34,242 nt of DNA from Sulfurimonas sp. (GTDB lineage: Bacteria > Campylobacterota > Campylobacteria > Campylobacterales > Sulfurimonadaceae), in assembly GCA_015487265.1 (NCBI GenBank), contig WFQD01000454.1:1-34242 (forward strand), in the 5' to 3' direction. Below, one piece after another: positions 18,144 through 25,390 of this stretch. The notes beneath the pieces are model-generated. The model had not been told where the DNA came from. It saw nothing but the letters and a program-made list of their open reading frames with translations, and did no database searches. Each line of letters begins with the position of its first letter. Position 1 is the first letter of the stretch. Made by a program: the position numbers and the translations under genes.

Positions 18144-18794
18144 ATGAACGATGATTTAAAACAAGAGCAGATGGCTCGTATCAATATATATGCACTCCTT
18201 TCAAGACTTACAATGTCTGAACTTGATGAAGGGCTATTAAAATCAATAGAAGAAGATGAAAACATACTCTCCTTTTTCCCAACTTACAAAACATGGAAGA
18301 AACGAGATAAATACACGAGAAAAGAGTTGATTGAGCAGTATCTCAATGTTGATTTTACTAACCTTTTTTTACTTCACCTTATTCCATATGAATCTTTTTA
18401 TATAAGAGAAGATCAAATGATGGAAACAGGTGGTGATAACCCAGTACAAGCGATATTTAATGCATTTGAGTTTAAAGTAGAACTTGATAAAGCACGTGTT
18501 ATGGCAGCCGATCATATAGGAATAGAACTTGAATTTATGTATGAACTTTGCAAGGCAGAACTCAAAGCCTTAGAAGATGGCAACACGCAAATCGCTGTAC
18601 AACTTGCACAACTCCAGTATGGTTTTATGAAAGATCATATCATTGAGTGGATGCCAATGTATTTGATGAATGTAAAAAATGAGTCAGGAACAGCTTTTTA
18701 TTTTGATTTGGCTGAATTTACTTTAGAGTTCATCATGAGTGACTTTCAGTATTTGAGTGATTTGAAAGAAAAAGAGTATAAATACACGGTATGA
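18144..18794 (+). CDS. TorD/DmsD-family molybdoenzyme maturation chaperone
   Basis: This is a helical cytoplasmic protein of 216 residues. Members of this family bind the Tat signal peptide of a partner molybdoenzyme and hold it until cofactor is inserted. The segment AADHIGIELEFMYELCKAE (about 114-132) matches the family's DHxxxELEFM-type signature, and IPYESFYIREDQMMETG (about 80-96) corresponds to the region near the Tyr-x-Ser-x-Tyr motif. AAAGG lies about 12 bases before the ATG. The gene overlaps the following ferredoxin gene by 4 bases. The obvious client is the 1099-residue enzyme encoded just upstream. Confidence 0.85.
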   Translation: MNDDLKQEQMARINIYALLSRLTMSELDEGLLKSIEEDENILSFFPTYKTWKKRDKYTRKELIEQYLNVDFTNLFLLHLIPYESFYIREDQMMETGGDNPVQAIFNAFEFKVELDKARVMAADHIGIELEFMYELCKAELKALEDGNTQIAVQLAQLQYGFMKDHIIEWMPMYLMNVKNESGTAFYFDLAEFTLEFIMSDFQYLSDLKEKEYKYTV

Positions 18795-19891
18795 GTTTAT
18801 TAACTTTAGATGTCGCAAAATGTGTACACACCTCTAATAAATTTGCTATTTGTGATAAATGTGTCGAGTCTTGTCCTGTTGATACAATCAAGATAAATGA
18901 TGGTATTATCTCCTTTACACCAAGTGAGTGTGTCGGGTGTGGCGGATGTAATGCGGTATGCCCTACAGCTGCATATACACTCGATGATTTTAAACCAATC
19001 AATTATGTTTTTAACTTCTTAGAAAAAGAGTTGGATATTCTCTCTTGTAAGCAAGACTTACCTTGTATTGCCGCTTTAAGTGTCGAAGAGCTTTTAAGTA
19101 TGGCACTTATCTCCCCAAAAAGTCTTAGAGCAGATATTGGTGCTTGTAAAACATGCCCAATTGCTGCAAAAAACTTGCAAATTATAGAGCAGAGAGTCGA
19201 AGAGGTGAATTTTCTTTTAGAAGCGATGGAACAAGAAAAGGCTATTGCTTTAGAAGATTTAAACTTAGAAGAGGAACATATAGAGGTTGATGCTATTACA
19301 AGGCGAGAACTCCTCTCAAAAGATGGTTTGAAAAAAGCCGCAAGTATTAAACAGCAGTTTGAAAATGAAGTTGCATCGAGTGATAGCATGCCAAAAACCC
19401 ATAAAGTGACGGGTGCAGATATTGCGAAGATTAAACAAAAAAATATTCCAGATAGACGCAGTTTGTTGTTAATGGCAATGAAACGTGCGCAAGTACCTGA
19501 AAACTTTCATACCATAGATATAAAAGATATTAGTTTTATATCGCAAAAAGATTTGGATGAAGCGACATGTACAAACTGTCAAATGTGTTATAGAATCTGC
19601 CCAACAGGAGCACTCTACTCTGATGGGAAGGGTTCAGTAATAAACTTTAATCCACTCTCCTGTGTGCAGTGTCATAGCTGTCATGATGTGTGTGAACCAG
19701 ATGCTTTGACATTGCGAGATACTTTTTCACTTGCAGGTTTCTTTGAACCAAAAATTGAAACCTTAGTGCATTTTAGTATTAAACGCTGTGAAGAGTGTGG
19801 GAACTTTTTTGATTATAGAGATGGTGAAATACTTTGCCGTCGATGTAAGATTGAAGAAGAAGAAGCAAGAGAGTTATGGGGGATTGAGTAA
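18791..19891 (+). CDS. Multi-cluster ferredoxin with C-terminal zinc-ribbon motif
   Basis: This 366-residue protein has no signal peptide, so it should be cytoplasmic. The N-terminal ferredoxin half has C11, C21, C24 and C28, then C47, C50, C53 and C57; the first set has unusual C-x9-C spacing. A middle region has C86, C92, C119 and C122. Residues about 125-215 are charged and helical, probably partly coiled-coil. A complete 2[4Fe-4S] domain follows: C260, C263, C266, C270 and C291, C294, C297, C301. C333, C336, C349 and C352 (C-x2-C-x12-C-x2-C) look like a zinc ribbon or rubredoxin-like knuckle. It overlaps the chaperone gene by 4 bases and the next gene by 1. Electron delivery during assembly, or a link to a cytoplasmic donor, is a guess. 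Confidence 0.85.
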   Translation: MSLLTLDVAKCVHTSNKFAICDKCVESCPVDTIKINDGIISFTPSECVGCGGCNAVCPTAAYTLDDFKPINYVFNFLEKELDILSCKQDLPCIAALSVEELLSMALISPKSLRADIGACKTCPIAAKNLQIIEQRVEEVNFLLEAMEQEKAIALEDLNLEEEHIEVDAITRRELLSKDGLKKAASIKQQFENEVASSDSMPKTHKVTGADIAKIKQKNIPDRRSLLLMAMKRAQVPENFHTIDIKDISFISQKDLDEATCTNCQMCYRICPTGALYSDGKGSVINFNPLSCVQCHSCHDVCEPDALTLRDTFSLAGFFEPKIETLVHFSIKRCEECGNFFDYRDGEILCRRCKIEEEEARELWGIE

Positions 19892-20316
19892 TGGGTGAAA
19901 ATATGCAAAACATTGATACAATGAATGCGAATGATGAGATAAAAAATGAGACAAAACTTTTTGGGCTTATAGCAGAACATGCAAGTCCAAATCGTCTGTT
20001 TGTTATGCTCAATAAGCTCATTAAGAGTCAAAAAAGTGATGCGATGATGATTCCGATGAATATTCGAGAAGATGATTTTTATTTTACTCTCTCCAATATG
20101 AAAAAATCACATGTCAATGGAGCGTATATCGCATCAGAATACCAAGAGAGTGCCGTAGAGCTTTTAGATGAAGCAGATGAATTTGTGCAAGTCTATAATA
20201 GATGCGATTTTGTCGTGCGAGAGGGTGAGCGACTCATTGGGACGTACTTAGAAAAAAATGGTGCTGTAGTAGGTGAAGCTTTAGCACAAGAGATATATAC
20301 ACAGTTTATACAATAA
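19891..20316 (+). CDS. Small protein resembling an isolated shikimate-dehydrogenase N-terminal domain
   Basis: The protein has 141 residues. From residue 23 on it follows the pattern of the AroE substrate-binding domain: LFGLIAEHASP (23-33) against the AroE VFGxPIxHSxSP; IPMNIREDDF (54-63) against the P-x-x-D-F element; NGAYIASEYQESA (76-88) against GANVTVPFKEEA; LLDEAD (91-96), VYN (101-103) and LIGTYLEKNG (115-124) against GAVNT and LxGDNTDG. The catalytic Lys of AroE aligns with Q85 and the catalytic Asp with E121, and no NADP domain follows. It is therefore probably a non-catalytic relative. This alignment was made by eye. The gene is coupled to the ferredoxin by a one-base overlap, so its role should belong to the molybdoenzyme system. 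Confidence 0.7.
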   Translation: MGENMQNIDTMNANDEIKNETKLFGLIAEHASPNRLFVMLNKLIKSQKSDAMMIPMNIREDDFYFTLSNMKKSHVNGAYIASEYQESAVELLDEADEFVQVYNRCDFVVREGERLIGTYLEKNGAVVGEALAQEIYTQFIQ

Positions 20317-20328
20317 AGGAAAAATATT

Positions 20329-20793
20329 ATGGATATGAAAGATTTAAATGAACTTCGAGGTGAGTTTGAACAGATGCAACAGCGTGCTATGGAGCAGGCA
20401 TGTGTTGATGGAAGTTGTGAGATAGATCAACCAGAAGAGTATCCTGATTATCTCAAAGCGATTTATGCTGAGATAATGCCTCCACAAAAGAGTGGTGTTT
20501 ACTTTTCAAGATGGGATCTCAAGCGCATGGCACAACAACTTGATGAGTCTTTTGCTATTGATGTTCGTGAGCGTATGTTTCAAAAATTTATGCAGTGGGT
20601 AGCAACACCTGAAGATTTTCGCTCAGTTATTGAGCAGTTTAGTAAGAACATGGATCTCAAGTGTGAAGTTTATAAAGAGTATGCAGAAAAATACCCTGCA
20701 ACTAAAGAGATTTTCGATACGAAAATTGCTAAAGTAGAAAATGCGAAACACTACTTTGAAAAAGTCTATACAGAGTTTTTTACTGAACAATAG
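20329..20793 (+). CDS. Hypothetical small helical protein, last gene of the molybdoenzyme operon
   Basis: The protein has 154 residues and a clear AAAGGA before the ATG. I do not recognise a family. It is predicted almost wholly alpha-helical, soluble and without a signal peptide. C25 and C30 (CVDGSC) form a close pair, and one further Cys sits in MDLKCEVYK near residue 110. A Tyr/Pro-rich stretch (EEYPDYLKAIYAEIMPP) follows the Cys pair. It starts 12 bases after the previous gene and ends facing the converging cytochrome gene. Position argues for an assembly or electron-transfer accessory of the molybdoenzyme; sequence does not decide it. Confidence 0.7.
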   Translation: MDMKDLNELRGEFEQMQQRAMEQACVDGSCEIDQPEEYPDYLKAIYAEIMPPQKSGVYFSRWDLKRMAQQLDESFAIDVRERMFQKFMQWVATPEDFRSVIEQFSKNMDLKCEVYKEYAEKYPATKEIFDTKIAKVENAKHYFEKVYTEFFTEQ

Positions 20794-20794
20794 T

Positions 20795-20826
20795 AAAAAA
20801 AAGGGGAGGGCTTAAAAGTCCACTCC
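20795..20826 (-). terminator. Intrinsic terminator of the bat/cytochrome operon
   Basis: Read on the - strand, GGAG-T-GG-A-CTT folds on AAG-CC-CTCC with two single-base bulges, and the stem is followed closely by eight T residues (20802 down to 20795). The upstream arm covers the last codons of the cytochrome gene. On the + strand the same hairpin lacks a T run, so termination of the molybdoenzyme operon here would be less efficient. Confidence 0.7.
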
Positions 20827-21183
20827 TAACAAATCTTCTTCTACATCATACTTACTTGAATCATCTTTTTGAAAATTCGCAAGAAATACAACAAGATTTT
20901 GAATATCTTCTTGCGAGAGGGCACTCACAAAGGTAAACATTATCTCCTGTTTTTGTGTCGTTGCTATACCATTTTTAAAGTTTTTGAGTTTTGTTTTCAA
21001 AAAATCTTGCTTTTTGTTGGCAAGTTTAGGGTAGTAGCTACTTCCCTCGGCATGTGTTCCATGGCAGTTTGCACAGCCATTGGCATAATAGAGTGTTTTG
21101 CCTTTCTCATAGGCACTCTCTGTTTGTGCTGCAAGATGCAGACTCAGTATCATAAAAAGTGTTTGCAAAAGTAGTAATCGCAT
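20812..21183 (-). CDS. Small periplasmic class I cytochrome c
   Basis: The protein has 123 residues with an N-terminal signal peptide (about 19 residues, ending LAA). One haem-attachment motif is present, C37-A-N-C40-H41, and M82 in KQEIMFTF is the likely axial ligand, the size and layout of a soluble c5/c553-type cytochrome. ALSQEDIQNLVVFLANF is the usual C-terminal helix. The acidic tail (about 108-121) is unusual. The ATG overlaps the batD stop by one base, so it is cotranscribed with the Bat genes. It could pass electrons in the periplasm; whether it interacts with Bat proteins is unknown. Confidence 0.88.
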   Translation of the reverse strand: MRLLLLQTLFMILSLHLAAQTESAYEKGKTLYYANGCANCHGTHAEGSSYYPKLANKKQDFLKTKLKNFKNGIATTQKQEIMFTFVSALSQEDIQNLVVFLANFQKDDSSKYDVEEDLLGVDF

Positions 21184-22328
21184 TAGTGAACCTTTTGAAG
21201 TAATTTTTTCTTAATTGTATGAAAATTATGCCCTGCATTATGATAGAGTATCTCTTCTAAGAGTTGCACCTCATTTTGAAATACCTTCTCTTTATGCAGA
21301 TTAATAAGGGTAAAGAGTAACTCTTTAGGACCTTGTGCTTTATAAATGGCAGTATACTCTTTTGAGTGCTCTTTTTTTCTAAAAAAAGGCATCTGCATTT
21401 TTGCTGTAAGGTAGCCACTCAAAAATATCAGAAGATAGATAAAATATTTTTTAAGACTCTCTAGCTGTATAAAGGGAGTGTCATTTGGGTACTCCTCATT
21501 ATCTAGGAGCTTTGCACTCTCAATGGGTGTTACTTTGATGGCATACTGTGGAGTTGAAAGAGTGTAGTATTTGTCTTTTGTGGGGGAGTATGCTAAAAGA
21601 TTCAGTGATGCTATAGTGAAATCTTTTTTTGCACTTAGGGCATAAATATACTCTCTTTTTATGCTGTATCCCTTTTGTGTATTTTTTTTGTAGAGGTCAT
21701 TTGTTTCAGAAAAAATAGTCACATCTTTTATGCTATGGAGAGGGTGAAATGTTTGTGTATCATAACCTGTACCTTGGAGCGTATAGGTAATATTTGCCGA
21801 TTCATACTGGTTGATTTTTGTCTGGGGGACATAGGCTTTTAAAGTAAAATCTCCAACAAATGCAACAGGATGTTTAAGTGGTTTTATGGTAATTTTGAGT
21901 GGTTTTATAGGGAGTGTTGTATCGTGGGTTTGTGTGGCAATACTATCATCATGATCATCTACAAAACTGTTTGCAACGGCTTGATCACTTGCTGTACGAA
22001 CAATAAAGTCAAAATCCAGTGCAATAGTTTTTGCATGCAGTCCAAAAAGAAGGTAGGTGAATTTTGCACTTGCATGGTGCTTTTTTTTATCATCAACAGA
22101 TTTGTTGAGCAGAATTATTTTATAATCACTACTTTTTTTTGGCTCGAGGGTAAACATCATATTGTCTGTATAATCTTTTTGTTGCGTTTCAAAGGTGATA
22201 GTAATTGCCTCTTTTATAGAGGCAGTTGTTTTGTTTGCAGAGAGTGTATAACTTGCTAACTCCTGTGCCTGCATATAACTTAAAAACAGGAAAAATAGAA
22301 GAATACTTCTACCAAGGCTCTTTTTCAT
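21183..22328 (-). CDS. batD: BatD-like protein (beta-domain periplasmic protein with one C-terminal TM helix)
   Basis: The protein has 381 residues from the chosen start. That ATG at 22328 is preceded by AAGGAT about 7 bases upstream; an in-frame ATG at 22355 has no ribosome binding site and would extend the overlap with the preceding gene from 20 to 47 bases. The chosen start also gives a clean signal peptide (ending MQA). The middle is beta-rich and periplasmic, fitting BatD/oxygen-tolerance proteins. A single helix (about 293-312) anchors a cytoplasmic tail of about 65 helical residues. Function of BatD is poorly defined; in Bacteroides the bat genes were linked to aerotolerance, a role not established here. 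Sequence identity to known BatD is low by eye, and the call leans on context. Confidence 0.72.
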   Translation of the reverse strand: MKKSLGRSILLFFLFLSYMQAQELASYTLSANKTTASIKEAITITFETQQKDYTDNMMFTLEPKKSSDYKIILLNKSVDDKKKHHASAKFTYLLFGLHAKTIALDFDFIVRTASDQAVANSFVDDHDDSIATQTHDTTLPIKPLKITIKPLKHPVAFVGDFTLKAYVPQTKINQYESANITYTLQGTGYDTQTFHPLHSIKDVTIFSETNDLYKKNTQKGYSIKREYIYALSAKKDFTIASLNLLAYSPTKDKYYTLSTPQYAIKVTPIESAKLLDNEEYPNDTPFIQLESLKKYFIYLLIFLSGYLTAKMQMPFFRKKEHSKEYTAIYKAQGPKELLFTLINLHKEKVFQNEVQLLEEILYHNAGHNFHTIKKKLLQKVH

Positions 22329-23859
22329 CTGTGTATCCTTTGTTGATTTTTTCATAGGCTTTATAGGTGAACTTGTAAGTCCCTTTTCGCTTTTGAGATG
22401 TTTTGAATTTTTTTATTTTTTGTTTGGACTTTTTGCTACTTGTGGCACCGCTGCCACTTTTAGCAGAATTTCCTGAAGCATTTTTACTTTTACTTGCACC
22501 CTGCTTTTTTTTCTTTTGTGCATTTTTTTGTGCTGCGTTTTGTTGATTGTTACTTTGGTTTTGTGGGAGCATTTTGCTCACATCTTTTTGCATTTTGAGA
22601 TGTAGTTTTCTTAAAAGATTCAGATTATATAAGGCATCTTTATCCTCTTTGAGTGCAAGCGAATCAATGTAGTACTCTTGTGCTTTTTCATACTTTTTGA
22701 TTTTTACTGCTGCGTTTGCAAGATTGTAAAAGATTTTTGCTTTAAGGTTTTTGTCCTGCGTTTTAATCTGCGAGTAGTAGAGAATGGCTTTTTTATAGGC
22801 TCCCATTTTGTAGTAGGCATTGGCAATGTTGTAGTAACTCTTTGGTGTTTTAGCGATGTGTGCAAACGCAGTAGCTGCTTCTTTATATGCTTTTGTTTTG
22901 TAGGCTTGCTGCGCTTGAGAGAGCATATAAAAATCAAAAATACCTGCTTTTGAAGGCAAGGGCGTGAGTAAAAAAATCGGAATAAAGATAAAAAATTTGT
23001 GAGCAAATTTTGTCACAGCAAGAAAGAAAAAGAGCAGGGCAAACAGTAGCGGAATAAAAAAGAGTTCTTTGTATGTTTTGACTTGGATACTTGCTTTTTT
23101 TGTTTGCTGCGTTTGTAAATCATGGGAGAGTTGTGTAATGTCTTCTAGTGATTTGAGTTGATAGTATTTTCCATGGGTGGCATTGACTAAATCAACAAGC
23201 ATAGGGTTGATTTTTGAGATGACGATAGTATCTTTTGCATTTTTTATGTACTTGCCATCTTTTTTGAGTGCAGCACCGCGTTTTGTTGCTGTGGCAACGA
23301 TGTAAGGAATAATAGTGTTCTTTTTTGCTATTTTGGCGAGTGTTGCAACATTATGTTCATCCCCACCATCACTAAAGATAATGAGATTTTTTTGTCGCAT
23401 TGGCAGTTTTGCAATTGTTTTAAAAAGATTTTTCAGGTTTGTGCTTTTTGTGAGTATATATTTTGGGTTGAGGGCATCTAATGCCATCAAACTTATTGCA
23501 TAATCTGTTGTCGGCGGAGAGATAAGCAGTGTGGAGGAGGTAAATGCAAAGAGGGTAAATCTATCTTTGGGGTGTTCTTGTATCAGTTTTTTGATGGCTT
23601 GTTTTGCAAGTGTATAACGGCTTGGTTTGATGTCATCTGCTTGCATGGAGTATGAGGCATCTATGGCGATGATATAGTCGTGAGAGTTGAAATTTTCTTT
23701 GACATAGGCATTTTCATAAGCGGGTCTTGCGATGCTTAAGAACATAAAGAGCAGACTCAGGTAGAGAAGTTTTGTTTGCTTGTTTGGCAATGGATTTTTT
23801 TTATACATATAGTAAATAGGAAAAAGTCCAAACAAAACCCAGGCATTAAGCAGTGTCAT
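22309..23859 (-). CDS. batB: BatB-BatC fusion: VWA-domain membrane protein with TPR repeats
   Basis: The protein has 516 residues. Two short hydrophobic helices (about 5-20 and 30-45) are followed by a von Willebrand A domain with MIDAS start D67-A-S69-Y-S71 and the later FSDGGDE. Two further helices lie at about 262-305, then TPR-type repeats (about 310-425; YYNIANAYYKMGAYKKAILYY is one such unit). The tail at about 435-495 is low-complexity, rich in Lys, Ser, Asn and Gln. In many genomes the VWA part (BatB) and TPR part (BatC) are separate proteins; here one frame carries both. Start and batA stop are adjacent with no gap. Confidence 0.85.
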   Translation of the reverse strand: MTLLNAWVLFGLFPIYYMYKKNPLPNKQTKLLYLSLLFMFLSIARPAYENAYVKENFNSHDYIIAIDASYSMQADDIKPSRYTLAKQAIKKLIQEHPKDRFTLFAFTSSTLLISPPTTDYAISLMALDALNPKYILTKSTNLKNLFKTIAKLPMRQKNLIIFSDGGDEHNVATLAKIAKKNTIIPYIVATATKRGAALKKDGKYIKNAKDTIVISKINPMLVDLVNATHGKYYQLKSLEDITQLSHDLQTQQTKKASIQVKTYKELFFIPLLFALLFFFLAVTKFAHKFFIFIPIFLLTPLPSKAGIFDFYMLSQAQQAYKTKAYKEAATAFAHIAKTPKSYYNIANAYYKMGAYKKAILYYSQIKTQDKNLKAKIFYNLANAAVKIKKYEKAQEYYIDSLALKEDKDALYNLNLLRKLHLKMQKDVSKMLPQNQSNNQQNAAQKNAQKKKKQGASKSKNASGNSAKSGSGATSSKKSKQKIKKFKTSQKRKGTYKFTYKAYEKINKGYTDEKEPW

Positions 23860-24762
23860 TTAGCCTCTCCTTTTTGCAAGAAGATACAAAAGCAGTAAAA
23901 TAGCAAAAGCTAAAGGATAAGAAAAAAGCATCTGTTTGTTTAAGTAGTTTTGTGAGCGTATGCTGCTTGGCTCAAGGGAGTTTAACTCTTTGTAAACAGC
24001 TGCTAAACTACTTGCGTTTTGTGCATTAAAAGCAGTTGCTTGTGTATCTTTTGCAATGCGTTGTAAAAGTTTTGCATCGTAATCACGTTTTTTTCCGAGT
24101 CCAATCGTGTAAATTTTCACATGGAGTTTTTTTGCAAGTGCTATGGCATCTTTAATCTTTGTTGTCCCACTGTTTTGATAGCCATCAGTGATTAAAATAA
24201 TGACTCTGTTTTTTGCCTTGGATTTTTCAAGCATCTCAAGTGAGCGAGCAAGCCCATCTCCTATGGCAGTAGAACTCCCTGCCATACCAACTTCTAAAAA
24301 ATCAAGCATATATTTTAAAGAGTGCATATCATACGTAATGGGTACGGGGCTAAACGCATAGGATCCAAAAACGACAACCCCGACATTATCATCAAATCTT
24401 TGTCTGACAAACTGTTTCATGAGTGAACGCAAGATGTCAAATTTTGCCTTTTGCATTGCTTCGGCTGCATAACCACTCTCATCCATAGAACCACTTGTAT
24501 CAAGTGCAAAGACTAAGTCTCTGCCTTTTCTTTGTTGGGAACTTTTGGAGTCATAAGAGATGGGTGAAGCAAGGGCTGTGACGAGGAGTGCTAAAATGAT
24601 GGAGGAGAGTAGTTTTTCTTTATTGAAAAATTCTGTTTTTTTTACAAAGAGCTGAAGGTGCGGAAAGAGCATTGTTTTGACACTAAGCGGACATTTGTAA
24701 ATGCAGATAATGAGTAATAACAGCAAAAAAGCAAAGGGATACTCAAACTCAAAGTGTTGCAT
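23860..24762 (-). CDS. batA: BatA-like VWA-domain membrane protein
   Basis: The protein has 300 residues. Hydrophobic helices are at about 8-23, 50-68 and 277-296, enclosing a von Willebrand A domain with a full MIDAS motif, D88-T-S90-G-S92-M, a later STAIGDGLARSLEML carrying the conserved Thr, and ITDGYQNSG with the conserved Asp. It binds a divalent metal in the family and is thought to act in a membrane protein complex often driven by MoxR ATPases. No moxR or DUF58 gene adjoins it here. One base separates it from the upstream thioredoxin-like gene. Confidence 0.88.
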   Translation of the reverse strand: MQHFEFEYPFAFLLLLLIICIYKCPLSVKTMLFPHLQLFVKKTEFFNKEKLLSSIILALLVTALASPISYDSKSSQQRKGRDLVFALDTSGSMDESGYAAEAMQKAKFDILRSLMKQFVRQRFDDNVGVVVFGSYAFSPVPITYDMHSLKYMLDFLEVGMAGSSTAIGDGLARSLEMLEKSKAKNRVIILITDGYQNSGTTKIKDAIALAKKLHVKIYTIGLGKKRDYDAKLLQRIAKDTQATAFNAQNASSLAAVYKELNSLEPSSIRSQNYLNKQMLFSYPLAFAILLLLYLLAKRRG

Positions 24763-24763
24763 T

Positions 24764-25264
24764 TTATTTCATTCCTGCCCACAGCATCCTCATCCAAAGT
24801 CCTAGGGTGCTGGTGTAGCCCACTTCACTAAAAACCAAGTTGTGATGTTTATCATAAATAAAGGTGCTTGGAAAAGCTTGCACATGAAAGTGAGAAGAGA
24901 GTTGATTGTGCGGGTCATTGACAACAGCAAATGTGTAGCCTTTTGTTGCTAAATATTTTTGCACAGTCGCATCATCTTTTGAATCAACAGCAATAGTAAG
25001 TACTTCAAAATAGTGTGATAAAAACTCTATGTTCGAGGCTTCAAGTTTGCATGTCGGACACCAAGTCGCCCAAAAATGAATCAGCAGGGGTTTGTTATGT
25101 GAGAGAATATAGGGCTTGCCTGTAATGAGTTGGACATCTGTGAGTGTGAGGGGAGCATCGTTTAAACTTTGGCTTTTGTATAAACTGAGGATATTAGAAA
25201 AGATGGTCATTATAAGGAGGAAAAAGATTATCTCTTTTATATAGTGTTTGATTTTTTGTTTCAT
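24764..25264 (-). CDS. Membrane-anchored thioredoxin-like protein (TlpA/ResA type)
   Basis: The protein has 166 residues from ATG 25264. An N-terminal hydrophobic helix (about 9-29) anchors or exports it, and the active site is W68-C69-P-T-C72. The cis-Pro region is AFPSTFIYD. These are features of TlpA/ResA-type extracytoplasmic thiol oxidoreductases that reduce apo-cytochrome thiols or other disulfides. A longer frame starts at 25345 but its first 27 residues lie ahead of a typical export signal and have no ribosome binding site, so the inner start was preferred, though its own ribosome binding site is weak. It heads the bat operon, which ends with a cytochrome c, so a cytochrome-maturation or redox-maintenance role is plausible. 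Confidence 0.85.
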   Translation of the reverse strand: MKQKIKHYIKEIIFFLLIMTIFSNILSLYKSQSLNDAPLTLTDVQLITGKPYILSHNKPLLIHFWATWCPTCKLEASNIEFLSHYFEVLTIAVDSKDDATVQKYLATKGYTFAVVNDPHNQLSSHFHVQAFPSTFIYDKHHNLVFSEVGYTSTLGLWMRMLWAGMK

Positions 25265-25344
25265 AAGCTTATTGTAACATTTTAGCAATAATAGTGGGTT
25301 TAGCTCAGAAAAAAATGTTAAATTATTCATAATTAAAATAATCA

Positions 25345-25353
25345 TGCTACAAT
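25345..25353 (+). promoter_or_regulatory. Probable extended -10 promoter of the HD-GYP regulator
   Basis: TGCTACAAT fits TGn-TATAAT with one mismatch, and would place transcription start near 25360, about 30 bases before the ATG at 25391. An AATTAT-TC-ATAATT inverted repeat at 25321-25334 lies about where a -35 region or operator would be. Both lie in the 126-base divergent gap to the thioredoxin-like gene. Confidence 0.45.
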
Positions 25354-25390
25354 GAAATCAAAATTATTAGTGCATATAGGTTGCTAGGTT

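Noticed and set aside
22329-22355. Upstream start for batD
   Set aside because: It lacks a ribosome binding site; the ATG at 22328 has AAGGAT at proper spacing and gives a clean signal peptide.
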